Positions 1 through 12,235 of a stretch of 64,000 nt of DNA are shown here, in pieces. The notes beneath the pieces are model-generated. The model was given only the letters and a program-made list of their open reading frames with translations, ran no database searches and had not been told where the DNA came from. This DNA comes from Sphagnum compactum (taxonomy: Eukaryota; Bryophyta; Sphagnopsida; Sphagnales): contig OZ234499.1 of NCBI GenBank assembly GCA_965153455.1, positions 12,210,271-12,274,270 of the forward strand. Direction: 5' to 3'. Position 1 is the first letter of the stretch; each line of letters opens with the position of its first letter. The position numbers were made by a program, and so were the translations under genes.

Positions 1-31
1 TTAATCTGCCGCCAGAGCCTCTAAAACCCAT
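1..31 (-). CDS. possible 5' end of a gene leaving the left edge
   Basis: Reading the minus strand, an ATG at 31-29 in a good context (purine-free upstream but G at +4) opens a frame that runs off the window after ten codons, MGFRGSGGRL. Only these residues are visible, so no function can be given. What supports it is the upstream sequence: a long pyrimidine-rich stretch on the same strand followed by a TATA-like box near 490. A plus-strand open frame over the same region is mostly CA, CCACT and GA microsatellite and is not convincing. Confidence 0.3.
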   Translation of the reverse strand, partial: MGFRGSGGRL

Positions 32-500
32 GGAAACATTCGAAAAAAAAAACACACACACACACACACACACACACAGCACTACACTACTCCACTCCAC
101 TCCACTCCACTCCAGCTACAAAAACAAAATTAAAACCAAAAAAAACTCTCAAGAATCACAAGCGAAGCAAAAACCCACAAAAATTCGGAGTAGAGACAGA
201 GACAGAGGAGAGAGTTGTGAGCGGGAGAGAAGAAGACTCTTCAATTTGTGGGAGAGAATTTGTTTCTCTTTAGAGCTCACCTCTTCCCTTTGTTTGTTCT
301 CCTCCACCCCCTCCCCCCCCACTCGGCTCTCCCTTTTGGCTCCACCTGGCACGCTGTGGCGAGCAAGCTAGTACCCTAAGCTGCGTGGGTCCCTTCTCCC
401 ACCCAGCCCCCGGGAGAACCGAGCCGCAACCCTTTTCGTTGAAAGTTGTGGGGTTCTAAACATCAAATGGTCCCTACATATGCACATGCCCTATAAATCA
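32..500 (-). promoter_or_regulatory. putative leader and core promoter of the left-edge gene
   Basis: On the minus strand the order is a TTTATAG TATA-like box (about 488-494), a GC-richer stretch, and then CT-rich leader sequence (about 180-330) typical of plant 5' UTRs. A (GT)n run (51-78 as CA on plus) lies shortly before the ATG. A TCCAC pentamer run (about 88-112) sits in the same leader. The TATA box could equally serve the plus strand, but no gene follows there. Assignment is inference. Confidence 0.3.
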
Positions 501-685
501 ACCTTACCAACCCCCTCTTGCCTACTCCCTACTCCCTACTCCATACTTACTATTTCTTTCTTTGTCTATTTATTTATTTCATTTAGGTTGGTTGGTTGGT
601 TTTTTCTTTTTTTTCATTTTTTTTTTTTTTTTTTTTTTTTTGGGGTTTGGGGGTGTTGGAATTGGGGGGTATTTGCTTTGGTTCT
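501..685. other. gene-free spacer with poly-T
   Basis: Contains repeated CTACTCC units (about 515-545), TTTA/GGTT short repeats and a poly-T run of more than 20 bases around 617-640. No coding signal seen. Confidence 0.6.
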
Positions 686-1264
686 ACTAGTGTGGCCTGT
701 GCCGTTTGCCCAAGTGTGAACCCGTTACAAAGTAGGGAAACTCAACATGTGAACATTGTTTTGCAATGTATGTATCAATATTTTGAACCGCCAAATATGA
801 AAGGAAATCATGCTTGAATTGAAGGGTAAGCCTTCAAGTGTTAGCACATTCTCAACTGATTTTTTTCCTTCCAAAACCTGGCTTTTTGGAAATTATTTGA
901 ATTTTCAGTGGTAGAAATCACTTTTTAAATCAATATCTCTCACATTCTAAATCCAAATCTTACCAAATAAATTCCATTTAAATCCTGCTCATCAAGATCT
1001 TTCCAACAACACCAAAGGCACAATTCCAATTCCTCCAAAAATTTCAGCTACAATTTAATTTAATTTCCAGTGAAAAAATCATTCAACATTCCAAGAACTT
1101 TTGCACTGCAAGTCCAAATGTCATGGAACCATGCCCATGCCCCCCTGCACCCCTCCTCCTTGCGAGCTTTTCAAAGACACCAAGAACACAATCTGAAGCA
1201 TCCCAGTTCGGTGGATCTCATAACTACAAAACAAAACAAACTACCTTCCTTCATAGATAGATAG
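686..1264 (+). repeat. dispersed repeat family C, longer copy
   Basis: This segment is clearly homologous, in the same orientation, to 32526-32905. Shared blocks include the stretch around AACTCAACATGTGAACATTG and the downstream block beginning near 1000 and ending at the ATAGATAG run. About 190 bases present here (roughly 812-1002) are missing from the second copy. A 64-residue open frame inside is also present but altered in the other copy, so there is no sign of selection. Element class is unknown. Confidence 0.75.
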
Positions 1265-1430
1265 CTTATCTGTGCAACCCGGAATCAAACCCACACTTGA
1301 AAACCCTATTCATAAAATTTTGAATTTTTTTTTCACAAGTTCAATGATTGCTTTGGAAACAAAATCGCCGGAATTTCAATAATTTTCTTAAACTAAAATA
1401 AGTTGCCATATTTTAATATTTCAAGTAGGT
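1265..1430. other. spacer with a tRNA B-box-like motif
   Basis: On the minus strand 1268-1290 reads GGGTTTGATTCCGGGTTGC, resembling the T-arm/B-box region of a tRNA-derived SINE. No convincing A box was found, so it is recorded as a spacer only. Confidence 0.3.
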
Positions 1431-1530
1431 AGCCAAAAAATATATAAGGCTTTTTTTTTCATAGCCAAATTTGGCTAAATCGTCTTCTGGATGATCACCA
1501 CCAAGTTGGCTACATTAGAACAATTGGGGA
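1431..1530. repeat. dispersed repeat family D fragment
   Basis: Contains the palindrome AGCCAAATTTGGCT and a block (AAATCGTCTTCTGGATGATC and following) that matches 3140-3203 with scattered differences. A related segment in inverted orientation starts at 63350. Short element remnant, class unknown. Confidence 0.5.
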
Positions 1531-3125
1531 AAAACAAATCAGAGAAGAGAATTCAATGATATTTTTATTTTTATTTTCCAATTTTCTGATGTTGCATCCT
1601 TAGCAAGCATTTGAAAAAATATTTAACATTAAACGGTTCTAAGACCGTAAGAATTTTTTTTGGAAACTTATAACCCTCTTATTATTTATTTCGCGAAGCC
1701 CAGTGAACCCAGTTCAAAACCCCTGCTTTTTTGGCGAATTTTTTCCAATTAAAAAATTAAAAAAGCCTTTTTAGGGGCCGCAGCCCAAGGAAAAAAATGT
1801 CGCATTTTGACCAAATTTCACACCCAAGAAAAAGAAAACCAGCTGATACCCGTACCTCAGACCTAACTAATATATTAAAATCACCAAGTACCACGTTCCC
1901 TTCAAGTTCCCAATCTGTTCCCTAGGTTCCTGATGTGTTCCTCAAGGGTGTTCCCAATAGCACCTCGCTTTAATCCCATATGTTTTTTTTGCCCAAACTC
2001 CTCCCCCTTCTCACCTATATAGCTAGGCCAAAGGGCGAGGCACTCCATCTTTCCATAGAATCTTTTATTTTCAGGGAGCCTACATGGTGTCAATTTTTTT
2101 TGTGATGGGCCAATCAAATTGGCTCAAAGCAAAAATAAATAAATAAATAAATAAAAGAAAGTTGGACTTTAGAGGCACCCCCAACCAATTAATATGAAAC
2201 AGAATAAGTAACCCCCAGAATCCCTGCACACACTCACTCGCACATGAGCTTAACAACAAACTGGTCACCCCAAAACCTTGTTGCTTCATCATTGGATCCC
2301 CAACTAACATGTGCGGATGGAGATAATGCAATAAACTAAATGTGACTAGCCTTGATCATTGCTACACACAACATGGCTCTCCGTAGGAGTGTGGAGGAGG
2401 GAGGCATACCCCACACGGAGTAATAAGTACCCTCCCTCACTCGGAAGCTAAGTGAACAAAGGCAGAATGATATCCATCACATGTCAAGTAGTAAGTTTTC
2501 TTTATTGTACGTTTAGTCACACGTTTGTTTGTTTCATGCAACATGATGTCATTTATGGTAATACCAATCTTGTACCAATTTTATTCATCCCCAGTGCTTT
2601 GATATGTTCAATAGTCGGTATATGGTAGTATGTCTTTGAGAACCGCTCCTGAGAACCGTCGGTTATTAGTTTCCCATTTCTTTAGAACCACCTAGCACTG
2701 GCTAGGGTTTAATATTTTCTATTTTTTTTTAAATGTTTTTCTTTGTGTGCAATAAAAAAAAGATTTCATTGACCCTTTTCATGAAGTGTCTCCAAAATGA
2801 AATTTGCCTAATGAAAGGTAATTTTGTGGTGATGGATGGATGCCCTAACATAGAGAAAAACATGAACCCAAGGTTCTTCACAATGCCCTCCAAACAAGCA
2901 CCACTTCACCAGCTGGGACCTACAATGGGGAATGAATGGAGAGAAGCAGTGGGTTTTTTCTATGGCAAAATTCTCTTTGGTGATTTTTTTCTTTTTTTTG
3001 AAAATCATGAAGTTTTAGTATTTTCGAGGCTTTACTTGCCAAATTTCAAAAAATAAAATTCATTATTTCTAAACCACTAGATTCTTATCTAAATTCCGAA
3101 TATAGATGCTTAAACAATTGTTATT
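1531..3125. other. gene-free AT-rich spacer
   Basis: No supportable gene. Short open frames at 1902-2331 (minus) and 2733-3056 (plus) lack splice signals, family resemblance and sensible composition. A block near 1890-1970 rich in TTCCCAA/TTCCTCAAG resembles 11630-11720 and is probably another degenerate dispersed repeat. Confidence 0.6.
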
Positions 3126-3203
3126 TTGAGTTCTTTAAAATTGCCAAATGTGACTAAATCATCTTAGGGATGACCACCACATCAGGGCTACATCACAAAA
3201 TTG
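3126..3203. repeat. dispersed repeat family D fragment with conserved end
   Basis: Matches 1461-1520. It ends in GGCTACATCACAAAATTG (3186-3203), whose exact reverse complement occurs at 63350-63367. An 18-base exact match in opposite orientation 60 kb away indicates a conserved terminus of a mobile repeat. Confidence 0.5.
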
Positions 3204-5989
3204 AAAAGAAAAAAACACTGGAGAGAAGTAGGTCAAAGGACGATGCCAAGTTTTCAGGCTTCAAAGGCAACCACAAAGTGGAACTTCCTACAGTATGGTT
3301 TTTGGTTCAAAGTGGGGTCCATAGTGTGTGCTTTGGGTGATGTTGGGGGAGGGTTCTTCACAAAGAATTTTTTGTGGGAGAGATATAAACTCTTAAAACA
3401 ATCTTAAACAGGAGTGATTAAGATTTTTTTTCACCTTTGAAGCACAGGGTCAAGTGTAGTGTTATCCAATTACTAGTGTATGATGAGGAAATCAATTTTG
3501 ATTTCTTATGCAAAGGGCCAACCCGCTACCAAGATTTAAAGTAGTCATGAAGAAGTGTGTTCAATGAGTTGTAATTTTAAAGAGAGTGACAAAAATAATT
3601 TGTCGAACCAATTTAGGTTTAAACAGTTTGATGTTGTTTTTGTGTTGATGTTTGGTTTAATGAATGATTAACTTGGTATATTAATTAGTGTAAGCAATTT
3701 TTCATATGAGTTTATCGTTGTGTATTACATTATATATTGAATTCCAATAACAAATTTGGAATGTGAATTAATATAAATTTTTTTATTTTGTGATGTTTTA
3801 GTCAGATGACCAATCCATATTTTTCAATTTCAAAAGTTCAATATTATTAATAAATGAATTTATTACCAATAGATAACCACACATTTTTCTATAATTCAGA
3901 TTCAAGTTTCAATTAATAAATTTATGAATATATTAATCATCATATGTATTTGAATAAAGGGTTCCCAAGGAAAGAACATCGTTTTGTCACAAAAATGAAC
4001 GATTGGACAATACGAGGCAATGGGAATGGTGAACTAATATTTAAATATGTTCTAAGTTGACTTTGAACAAGAGTCGGACTACTAAGTTGAAAGGTGGCCC
4101 CCGCTAATGGAAAGTCAAGTTTGCAATAGTGAAAAGTTGTGTGGGTCAAATGTCCAACTTCCACAAGTGTCGTGTCCGTGAAGGAAGAGAAAAAAGGGCC
4201 ATTCCTCCTCCGCCTTTCACCATGTACCAAAACGAGTTAAGTTTCACTTTCAGCTTTTTCAGAGCATCAGGCAACGTAATTTAGATGCTGGCGGTATCAC
4301 CGAGGGTGGGGACATATGAGGTTACTCTTCATTGCCGACTCTAGGAATTTGGAGTCGGTCTTTGTTCAAAAGGGGCATTATTATTTCTAATTCTCCGTAG
4401 CATTCTCCTTTTACTGTTAGAAAATTGTGATATAAATCTTGTAACTCATAGTCCATAGACAAGGGCTCCATAATTAATTGTTGAAGACAAGGATTGCATC
4501 ATGGTAAACTAGCAAAGTAGATGGCAATGTAACCCTAAAAACACTTTGTTAGCCCAAATTTTTTTGATAAATAGCAAAGCCACTTGGTTGATTTTCATGT
4601 TATATGCATCAATTTGGATATTAAAAGAAAATATAAACCCTATGAAACCCTAAACCCTCACAATTGTACTATGAGTTGACATCCAAAATCGACAAGCCTC
4701 CAGGCATTTTAGGGTTAAACTGAGAACAACTAACATAATGCCGTGGTGGTCAAACCAAATGGGAAGAGGCAAGATACGAGCATGTGTGCATTTTTTTTAG
4801 ACACCTAGCATGGTGAAAATCAGTTTTTACTTGGAGATTGACATATAATAACAACACGGCGCATGACATGATGCCATGGGAATTTTAGTTATTTTAAGCA
4901 CATATATTTAATGAAAGGCACATATTTTACCTATTTTAAGCACATTTCAAAAAGCTTCTTTATGTTGATGGAGAAAAACCACAAGTTGATTTATTTTGGA
5001 CCTGAAAAAAGTCATGGTCAACTAAGCAAACCACTATCCCCACAAAGTAGGGGCCAAATATCCCTTGAAGCTAGTGTACTTTGTAATCAATCTCAAGAGT
5101 ATGTGAAGGGCCTATACAAAAGGCAGGGCCAACAAAACAACTCCCCACCCCCAAAAGATTATGGTGGGTAGATTTAGAGGGAAGCGCCAAACCCTAACAA
5201 TCTCACCCCCAATTAGTTTGCACTTTAGATGTAGAAGGGAAAACAGCCATGGCTCAGAACCACTTTACTAACTCCCTAACTAGACTATGATGCACATTTC
5301 ATCAAGTTATTTCAAGCAAATGCCGACACCAACATGTTTAAAAGGTAACATAAAAAACTTGGGACAAGCTCTTGGGAAACCCCAATTTGCAAAGTAAATA
5401 ATTAGAGAGAGATTTCATGATACATAGCCCTTGGTTGGGGGACCCATCATTTTGGCAATGGCATCTTACAAGTAAGGGACGCCCTTTTCCTTTTCCAAAG
5501 GTGCCTTGCTCATATTCTCATCATTTTTGAGCCGTCCAATTAAAAGATAGATTTACAGTTGTGAATATTTACATCAAGGAAGGAAGAAGAAGGCTTTTCG
5601 GACATGGCCACTCCTGGAATCCAGGGTCTACAACTGGCTGCCAGCTCACTGTAGGCCCCTCGTTGCAGGACTGGCCTTGTTGTAGGGCCTTCTTCCCCTA
5701 CACAAATCCCACAACTGCTGGTGGGAAATGTGTTGTTGTTCTCCACCAAGTTACATTTTTGTAAGGGGCTTCAAAGGCGGGGGAGGGGACCACTTGTTTA
5801 ACCACTTTAGAACGTAAAATTTGGGACTTTCTTTGTTGCCTTGTGGAGCCCGGAAAACATATCCACATACATTACATTCTCAAAATGCATGTGCGCAATG
5901 AACCAACTATTATTCGTGGCTCTTCTTTTGCCATATCGCGGTCAACATGGCGTCTTTGACTACTCATTTTGAATTTTGATATGTACATG
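3204..5989. other. gene-free spacer
   Basis: AT-rich, no gene supported. The longest open frames (3940-4230 minus, 4911-5171 plus) show no recognisable domain. 4640-4670 carries short CCCTAAACCCT telomere-like sequence. Confidence 0.6.
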
Positions 5990-6247
5990 TTTTTCTTACC
6001 TTCACTTAATTTAGTGAATATATGAGATATGTATTTTTAATACATAATTATTATATATGGTGTATTAATTACTTATGATTTTTCTACTTTCACTTTCTTT
6101 TGTGAAAATACAAGATATGCAATTTTAATATGTAATTAAATATGGTGTATCAATTACTCGTGTTTTTTCTACCTTCACTTTCTTTTGTGAAAATACGAGA
6201 TATGCTCTTTTAATACGTAATTAAATATGGTTTATCAATTACTCGTA
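5990..6247. repeat. tandem repeat, about 87 bp x 3
   Basis: Three adjacent degenerate units share CTTCACTTTCTTTTGTG, GAAAATAC(A/G)AGATATG, TTTTAATA(T/C)GTAATTA and GTGTATTAATTACT-like blocks in the same order. Units run roughly 5990-6075, 6076-6161 and 6162-6247. Units 2 and 3 are the most alike. AT-rich and non-coding. Confidence 0.75.
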
Positions 6248-7656
6248 TTGTCGTGTATAGCGGGTTAATGTCAAATTATAGTGTATATTTTGTTGTTAAA
6301 AATTCCTAATTGAGGAATTGTGGCTATTGTATGAGGCTATTGAAATTTGGACACAATTTCATCGGCAATAGTTCATTGTCAAATTTGGGTTGACATCTAG
6401 TTTGAATATGCCATGCGTAGTTGAGTGTTTGGCCCTCCTTGTGGTAAGTGACCCATGTAGGATTTTGGACTTGGACAAACGACTTCGGTCAAATACAAGT
6501 CATCGCTTGTCCACTTGATATGTGTGAACACAGCACATTTCTAGACTCAAAATATGATGACAAAGCTTTGACCAGAATCCCAAAGCTTGATCGTCAAGGG
6601 GGTCAATTGAAGAGTAACCTCATATTCCACAAATGAATTTATAATTCATTTTTTCTTTCCCAATTTTCTTAAATAAAATTTGCACACAGCTGGCCAGGCC
6701 CCCCCCCAGTGATTTTTTTAAAGTTGTGGGATGTTGCCTAAAATACTAAAATTAATTATAAAGATCTTGCCAAATTTGGCAACAGTGCAGATTTCTTAGT
6801 ACAACTTGGTTTTAAATCCTTCTATATTGTGGCTACCTGCTGGAGTCTACCATAGAAATATGGCTTTTTTTTCCAAAAAAATCGAAATTTGTTGAATTTG
6901 ATCAATTTTTTTCCAAAAAAATCCTTTGTTCATGTTGTTGCCCCCCCCCAGCCCCCCTTTTTTTTTCAAAATATGGAAAAAACTCACCACCCTAAAAAAA
7001 AATTTAAAATTGCACAAGGACTCCATGTTGAGCTTGAATAATTGTTTTGTCCGATAATTTCACCCCATCAAAGAGCTCAATTATATATTCTTGTCCACAA
7101 ATATAAACATTAGTTATAAACATCAGGTGCATCTCAATCAATAGATTGAGCTTTTCCCGAGTCCCAATGTTACAAAAAGTTCTGTTTTGTTTTGCTCTAA
7201 TCTTATCGTATGTAACCTATGTCACACATTGCCATATTTGGGGGTTCACAATGTGCCATATGATCAAATTGGAGCGAAGTATGTGGGATAGGAAGAAGTA
7301 AGCACCAAATTTATAATCATTCTTATATATTATTACACATAATTTATATTCACTCCCCCAAGGGTTCTTCTTGTTCAACTCAAATGGGGGGGGGCGGTCG
7401 GGGGCATGGGGGCATTCAACAAGCTGAGTTGAGTGTTGTGTCGGCAGATAAATTCAAAACAACACTTTGACTCTCTCGAAGATCACCAATTCATCAAGTG
7501 TAGGTTTTGTCAAAGCCGTAACTTCCGTAATTGTATTGCTTTCACACTATAACTTGTTATAATCCCGATTCCTGACTCGGTGGGGGTGTTGGGGGAGGGG
7601 GGGGTGTCTCGGGTCAAAGATCTAAAAGTCAACTGCAACAAACACTTAAGTCAAAA
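6248..7656. other. spacer with C and G homopolymers
   Basis: No gene supported. Contains C runs near 6700 and 6942 and G runs near 7386-7394 and around 7580-7605, each embedded in AT-rich sequence. Confidence 0.6.
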
Positions 7657-7866
7657 ATGAAAATTTCTAACGACGAGATACCGCCTCGTCCTAGGCCCCT
7701 TCTTCCGGGAACCACCCCCCCCCCCCCCCCCCCTGCCCCAAACCCCACCCTACGGCGCTTCATGTTCGACAGATACTTAAACCCTCCGGCTGGTTCACAT
7801 TTTACTTCTCATGTAAATCCCTGGTGCGGAACACTCGTTAAACTCAGAAAAAGGGGCCCCCCCTGA
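7657..7866 (+). other. GC-richer island with long poly-C, open frame of doubtful reality
   Basis: A 69-codon frame (MKISNDEIPPRPRPLLPG then a proline run encoded by about 22 consecutive C, then a basic tail) stands out from its AT-rich surroundings. The frame depends on the length of the C tract and shows no known domain. It may be inserted DNA of other origin or a decayed gene fragment. Confidence 0.2.
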
Positions 7867-7872
7867 ACCGGC

Positions 7873-8232
7873 ACCCACCAGCACCCCATCAAGGATGAAT
7901 GGTAAGTGATCAGGAAACAGTTTTCTGTTGGCTTCCAGTTCCCTTAGCTAACCATGGTGGTCAGCTGAGTTACTCTTTTTCCTACCTACCTACTAACAAC
8001 TCACAAGCAGGTTGTTAGTGGGTAGGTAGTAAAAACAGCCCATGGTTTGCTATGTACAAACCATCTACTTACCTAGAAGTTGCCTTTATTTTCCCTACCT
8101 ATCCACCTATACATGAGACCTATTTAGTACACAATTGGTTACCAAGATGAAACCAGATTATTAACCTGGGTTGAGGTTCATCCACAACTGAGTAATAATA
8201 ATGGACATCCAGTGGATGGTGCACTGGTGGGT
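7873..8232 (+). mobile_element. MITE-like element, family A copy 1
   Basis: About 360 bp, bounded by imperfect inverted ends: ACCCACCAGCACC at the left and the reverse complement ACCCACCAGTGCACC at the right. Internally a snap-back hairpin (about 7984-8029) has arms of roughly 18 bp built on CTACCTACTAACAAC. The element aligns along its length with 28585-28950 and more weakly with 51361-51830. There is no coding capacity and no clear target-site duplication. The loop between the hairpin arms is inverted relative to copy 2. Confidence 0.7.
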
Positions 8233-8246
8233 TAATAATTGTTCCA

Positions 8247-8425
8247 TGAGATTAATAATTACAGAGTTCTAATATATCTTGAAGGATTTTGGGTTTCTTT
8301 AACATGATTTTTTTTGAAGATTAATAATATTTTTTGCATGGTGAAATATTTGAGTTTCCATAAATTCTTCTTTTGCCTTAAGATACTTTCTAATGTAAAT
8401 GGCAAGGCCACAATTACAGAATGCC
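8247..8425 (-). mobile_element. MITE-like element, family B, truncated copy
   Basis: Aligns with the right half of 25976-26316: blocks around GAGTTCTAATATATCTTGAAG, TTGCATGGTGAAATATTTGA and the terminal AATGGCAAGGCCA. The other end is missing, apparently because it abuts the family A element that ends at 8232. Confidence 0.65.
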
Positions 8426-11235
8426 ACAAGATGGACATTAATTCTATGGGGTTTTTTTTAACATCTTCCTACAAATAATGTTCAATTTGATAACATCATA
8501 AACTCCTAAATAAAAGGGGTGATCCTCACCAAAAACACCGCACTGCATTGTGTGAGGGACTCTTTAAATTTCATCACCTGCACCAAGCAAAAACAAGCAT
8601 TTCATTCATACTGGTTCTCTTGGAGGACCCTGTATAGTGGCAATATTAACAAGTCCAAAGGGAACACTATATCGCTCCTATACTTCATCCAACATATAAC
8701 ATCCGAATGTACATATTTCCTTATTGGGCATCCACTAACTCTAAGACCACATTTGTGCCTCTAAGAAGTTCGACCCACCATTGATGTGCTTCTCCTTAAC
8801 ATCATTCCTTCACCATCACCATGCCTCCAACAACAATTGCCATCACCAACTAGGTAAGCTTATTGTTCTTGGGTACTAGTGAGCTCCTTGAAGCTCATCA
8901 ATGCTCCTTTTTTTTGGTTTCTTATTCTTCAAGGGGCCGTGGTGAGCTTTTTTTATCTCATTTGCTACTACTCATTTTCATTTTTATTTTTTTCCTATGC
9001 TTGGGTGCTAATGAGCTCCACATTCATCAACATTTTTTTTTTGTAAAAACATTGAACTTGTTCTTTGGCTACAACTCTTGTAGGCAAACAACATGCTACA
9101 AGTGAGCTCCACACCTCCAACCTTTGCTGCCATTGTTGCACAACTGAGGCTCCACACCGTCACCTACATAAGTAAGAATACTTAACTTGTTTGTTGTGTG
9201 CTACACAAATGATGACAAGTTTCGGCCCATTGTCATCTTCTTCATTTTTTGTGTGTCTTGTTACAAATGACAATAAGCTTTAGCTCATGTTGTTAAGAGA
9301 AGAAAAAAAAAGGATAGAAGAAGGGGAAAATAAAGGACAATAATAATAGTAATAGTAATCAAGAAAGAAAAAAACAAGATGAAGAGAAAAAAGAAAAAAA
9401 AAACAATGAAAAAAAGAAAAAAAAATTATTGTTCTTCTTATTTAAATTTCTTCCCAACTTGTTTGTTTCTTGAGGATTGTGGATAGGAATTCATGGAACA
9501 TGTCATTAAAGATGATGCAAAACAAAGATTACATCTAGCAAGACAATGAGGGTTTGATACTTGCTATTGTGCCATTTTAAAAAAAGTTGTGGAGTTTCTA
9601 GGGATATCCACACTAAGAAAGGGCAAGACAAAAACAAAAATGGTAGGTTAGGTTTTAATTATCTACAAAGGAAAATTGTAATCTCTTTTTACATTGTTCA
9701 TTATTATTATTTTTGCAAATGCAATACTTTCATTTGTTATCCATAAACTTCACCCACCATCCTCTCCATACCTCTCTAAGCCATGAAGAGGAGGGTAGGA
9801 ATTTTTTTTGACAATACTTGAAATTGTCCTTCACTCTTTTTGCATTGAAAAATTTGATTAGTTTTCTTTTTTCTTTTTTTCAAAGTCACTTGCCACATGC
9901 TCTTTTTGGGGATTCTTCTACAATTTCTTTGGAGGACATTATAGATTTCACAAGTGAAAAGGCTAATGTTCAACTTCCCAACCCCCATCATAGCCCAAGA
10001 GGCCATAGATTGGGAAATAATGCAACATAGGTTTCTTTGCAAGGTTGGGAATTGCATGGTTTCTTTTACAACCAAGTGAAATCTTCACAAGCATGCAAAG
10101 GACAACCACAATTTGATTGTGTGCTAACTAGCAAATTTGGGTGCCCCTCCACTTGAAGAAGGGGCCCACGACTTCAAGACCACATTGCCATGAATGCATG
10201 GATTTTAGGTGACGCATATATATGTGCAACATAAGTGAAATGAGGCAAAGGTCGCAAAGGTTGTGGATTGCTGAATGGGAGCTGCAAAGGGGGGGGGTTG
10301 GTAAACATGGGTGCTAAAGGTTTAAAACCCCCTTTTGGTGAACCATGTGAGTGATTTCTTTTTGTGCAAGATCTTGGGGCTTTTAGCATGGGGGATGGGG
10401 CTATGGGCCAAAACAGCTTTTTCCAAGATGGAAATGGAAAAGGACCTTGTGTGTTCATATGAACCTACAAGTTACACCTATGCGTAAGGACCTACATGTG
10501 CCTTGGGACCCCAAACACACTAAGCATGAGATTTCCAAGGATCAATGCTTCAAGGAGATGCATGTCATTGCCTCATGCCATGAATCACAAATGATCCATG
10601 GTTGATCATGAATTGAAATTTTTTAAAAAAAATTTAAGGCCTTAATGTTTTTTTGCCAAAACTAGAATTGCCCTAAATCCTAATCACCATACAAACATAA
10701 ACATTTGCTAAACATTTGTTAAACAAATGGTAGTCTTTTAGGAGTTAATTATGAACCAAAATTCAAAAGTTGGTGAAATAAACAAATTTAAATGAATGAG
10801 AGAAAAAGTAACTCTCTTACCTTGCATATAGTCTCTTCAATTTGAAACCCTTCTCCAATCCCTTTCAAAAGAAATAAAATTGATGTGTCTTATTCAATAT
10901 ATGTGCATATTAAAATTTCTCCCCAAAGTTTTATCTAAGATTGACTTTAAATTATATTAAAAATGCAAAAAATCATCAATGTTTTGTTTCTCCCTAACTT
11001 TATTGTATTGTCTAGTTCAATTAAATTAAAGACATCATGTATTAAATGGCCCAAAGTGGATGCAAAGGCTTTGAACCCATGCCATAAAATTGCCTATGAA
11101 TGCAATACATGCATGTGTGCCATCTTAAAATTTGGGGGCAAGGGAGGTATTGCAATAACCCCATCCAAGGCTAACACTTTATCCTTATTAGGGGCTTGAA
11201 TACAATTAAACTAGTTGTTCGCACAATATTTACAT
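8426..11235. other. gene-free spacer
   Basis: Short open frames (8519-8764, 8863-9105, 9776-10075 minus, 10174-10458 minus, 10963-11199) have no recognisable domain or splice structure. 9300-9430 is a purine-rich A/G low-complexity block. 8860-9110 holds repeated phrases such as TGAGCTCC(A/T) and CAACA(A/T) that suggest an old local duplication. Confidence 0.55.
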
Positions 11236-11259
11236 TTTTCACAGTACATTCAATAGTTG

Positions 11260-11420
11260 ATTTTGACATTGCATAAATGTTAGGTAACTAGAGGGGTCGG
11301 TGCATAACTTGATAGGTAGATAAAAAATAGGCAAAGAGATAGATAAATAAGTACATAGGTAATAATAAATAGATAACGAGGTAAATAAATAAGTAGATAG
11401 GTAGGTAGTAAATATGTATG
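11260..11420. repeat. degenerate GATA/GTAG microsatellite
   Basis: Repeated AGGTAGAT/AAATAAGTAG units (minus strand TACCTATC) form a decayed tetranucleotide array. The minus-strand open frame 11239-11565 (Tyr/Leu/Ser-rich) is a product of this composition. Confidence 0.55.
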
Positions 11421-11810
11421 TGCATGGGGGTGATTCATAGTTCATAAGTAGGACCACCTTGGAGGGTTGTATGTAAGTGAGGTCAAAGTTGAGAGAAAAC
11501 AAGGAAAAAAAACCTAAATAAAGGATTAAAACCAAAAGATTCCTAATCAGGTGAGCTAGGTGCACTCAAGGGACCCTTGAGTGGGGAAGCTAGGGTTTGG
11601 GGTGCAACTTTTTTTAGATTCTGGTTGTTTTCCTATGTGTTCCTATCAAGTTCCCAATGCATTGTCAACTCGTTCCTCAAGTTCCCAATTTCCCATTTTT
11701 TTCCCCAAGATTTTCCCAAAATAGCACCTCACTGTATTTTATGATGCCCCTTTGCCCTAAGGTTTACAATTAGGTGTCTCTATTTTCGAACTATCCAAAT
11801 ATAAAATCTA

Positions 11811-12235
11811 GATAGGTAGATGGTAGGTTGGTTGATAGGTAAATAATAGGTGGAAATGCTGGAAACATAGGTCTAAAATGTATCAAAATATTGGCCAACT
11901 AACTATTCACAACCTATCTACCTATTACCTATTTTCCAACATATTATTAACATAAACTTAAAGTTTAAAAAATGTGAAATAAACATGTTCATAATAATAT
12001 GTGGACATGAATTATTACATTGTGAAGGTGTGGTGCATTGATTAAGGACTTGGTTTTAACATGTTGAGGTGAGGAGTTCAACTCCTTATACTTGCAAACC
12101 TATTCACCTTCCTAAAGGGCTAAGCTAGGTAGGTAGGGTAGGACACATATCAGGTTATGTTACGGTAGTGTGGGTGGGTGGCTAGGCTAGGTAGGTTAAA
12201 CTTACCTCCTTACTTACTTTTTACCTGCATAGTAA
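11811..12235. repeat. GTAG-rich inverted repeats
   Basis: Two short fold-backs are visible: AGGTAGATGGTAGG...CCTATCTACCTATTACC (11811-11935) and GCTAGGTAGGTAGG...ACCTCCTTACTTACTTTTTACC (12120-12232). Composition resembles the hairpin of MITE family A, but no flanking family A sequence was found, so membership is uncertain. Confidence 0.4.
12022..12110 (+). mobile_element. tRNA-derived SINE-like head
   Basis: A TGGTGCATTGATTAAGGAC segment (A-box-like) is followed about 45 bases later by GGAGTTCAACTCC (B-box-like, GTTCAANTC core). The spacing and order are those of an internal RNA polymerase III promoter in plant SINEs. No intact tRNA cloverleaf was found and no target duplication or poly-A/T tail was resolved. 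Confidence 0.4.

Noticed and set aside
30-371. 113-codon plus-strand frame at the left edge
   Set aside because: Composition is dominated by CA and CCACT repeats and an A/G-rich run. It reads better as the antisense of a minus-strand leader.
11239-11565. 108-codon minus-strand frame
   Set aside because: The Tyr/Leu/Ser periodicity comes from a decayed GATA/GTAG microsatellite.
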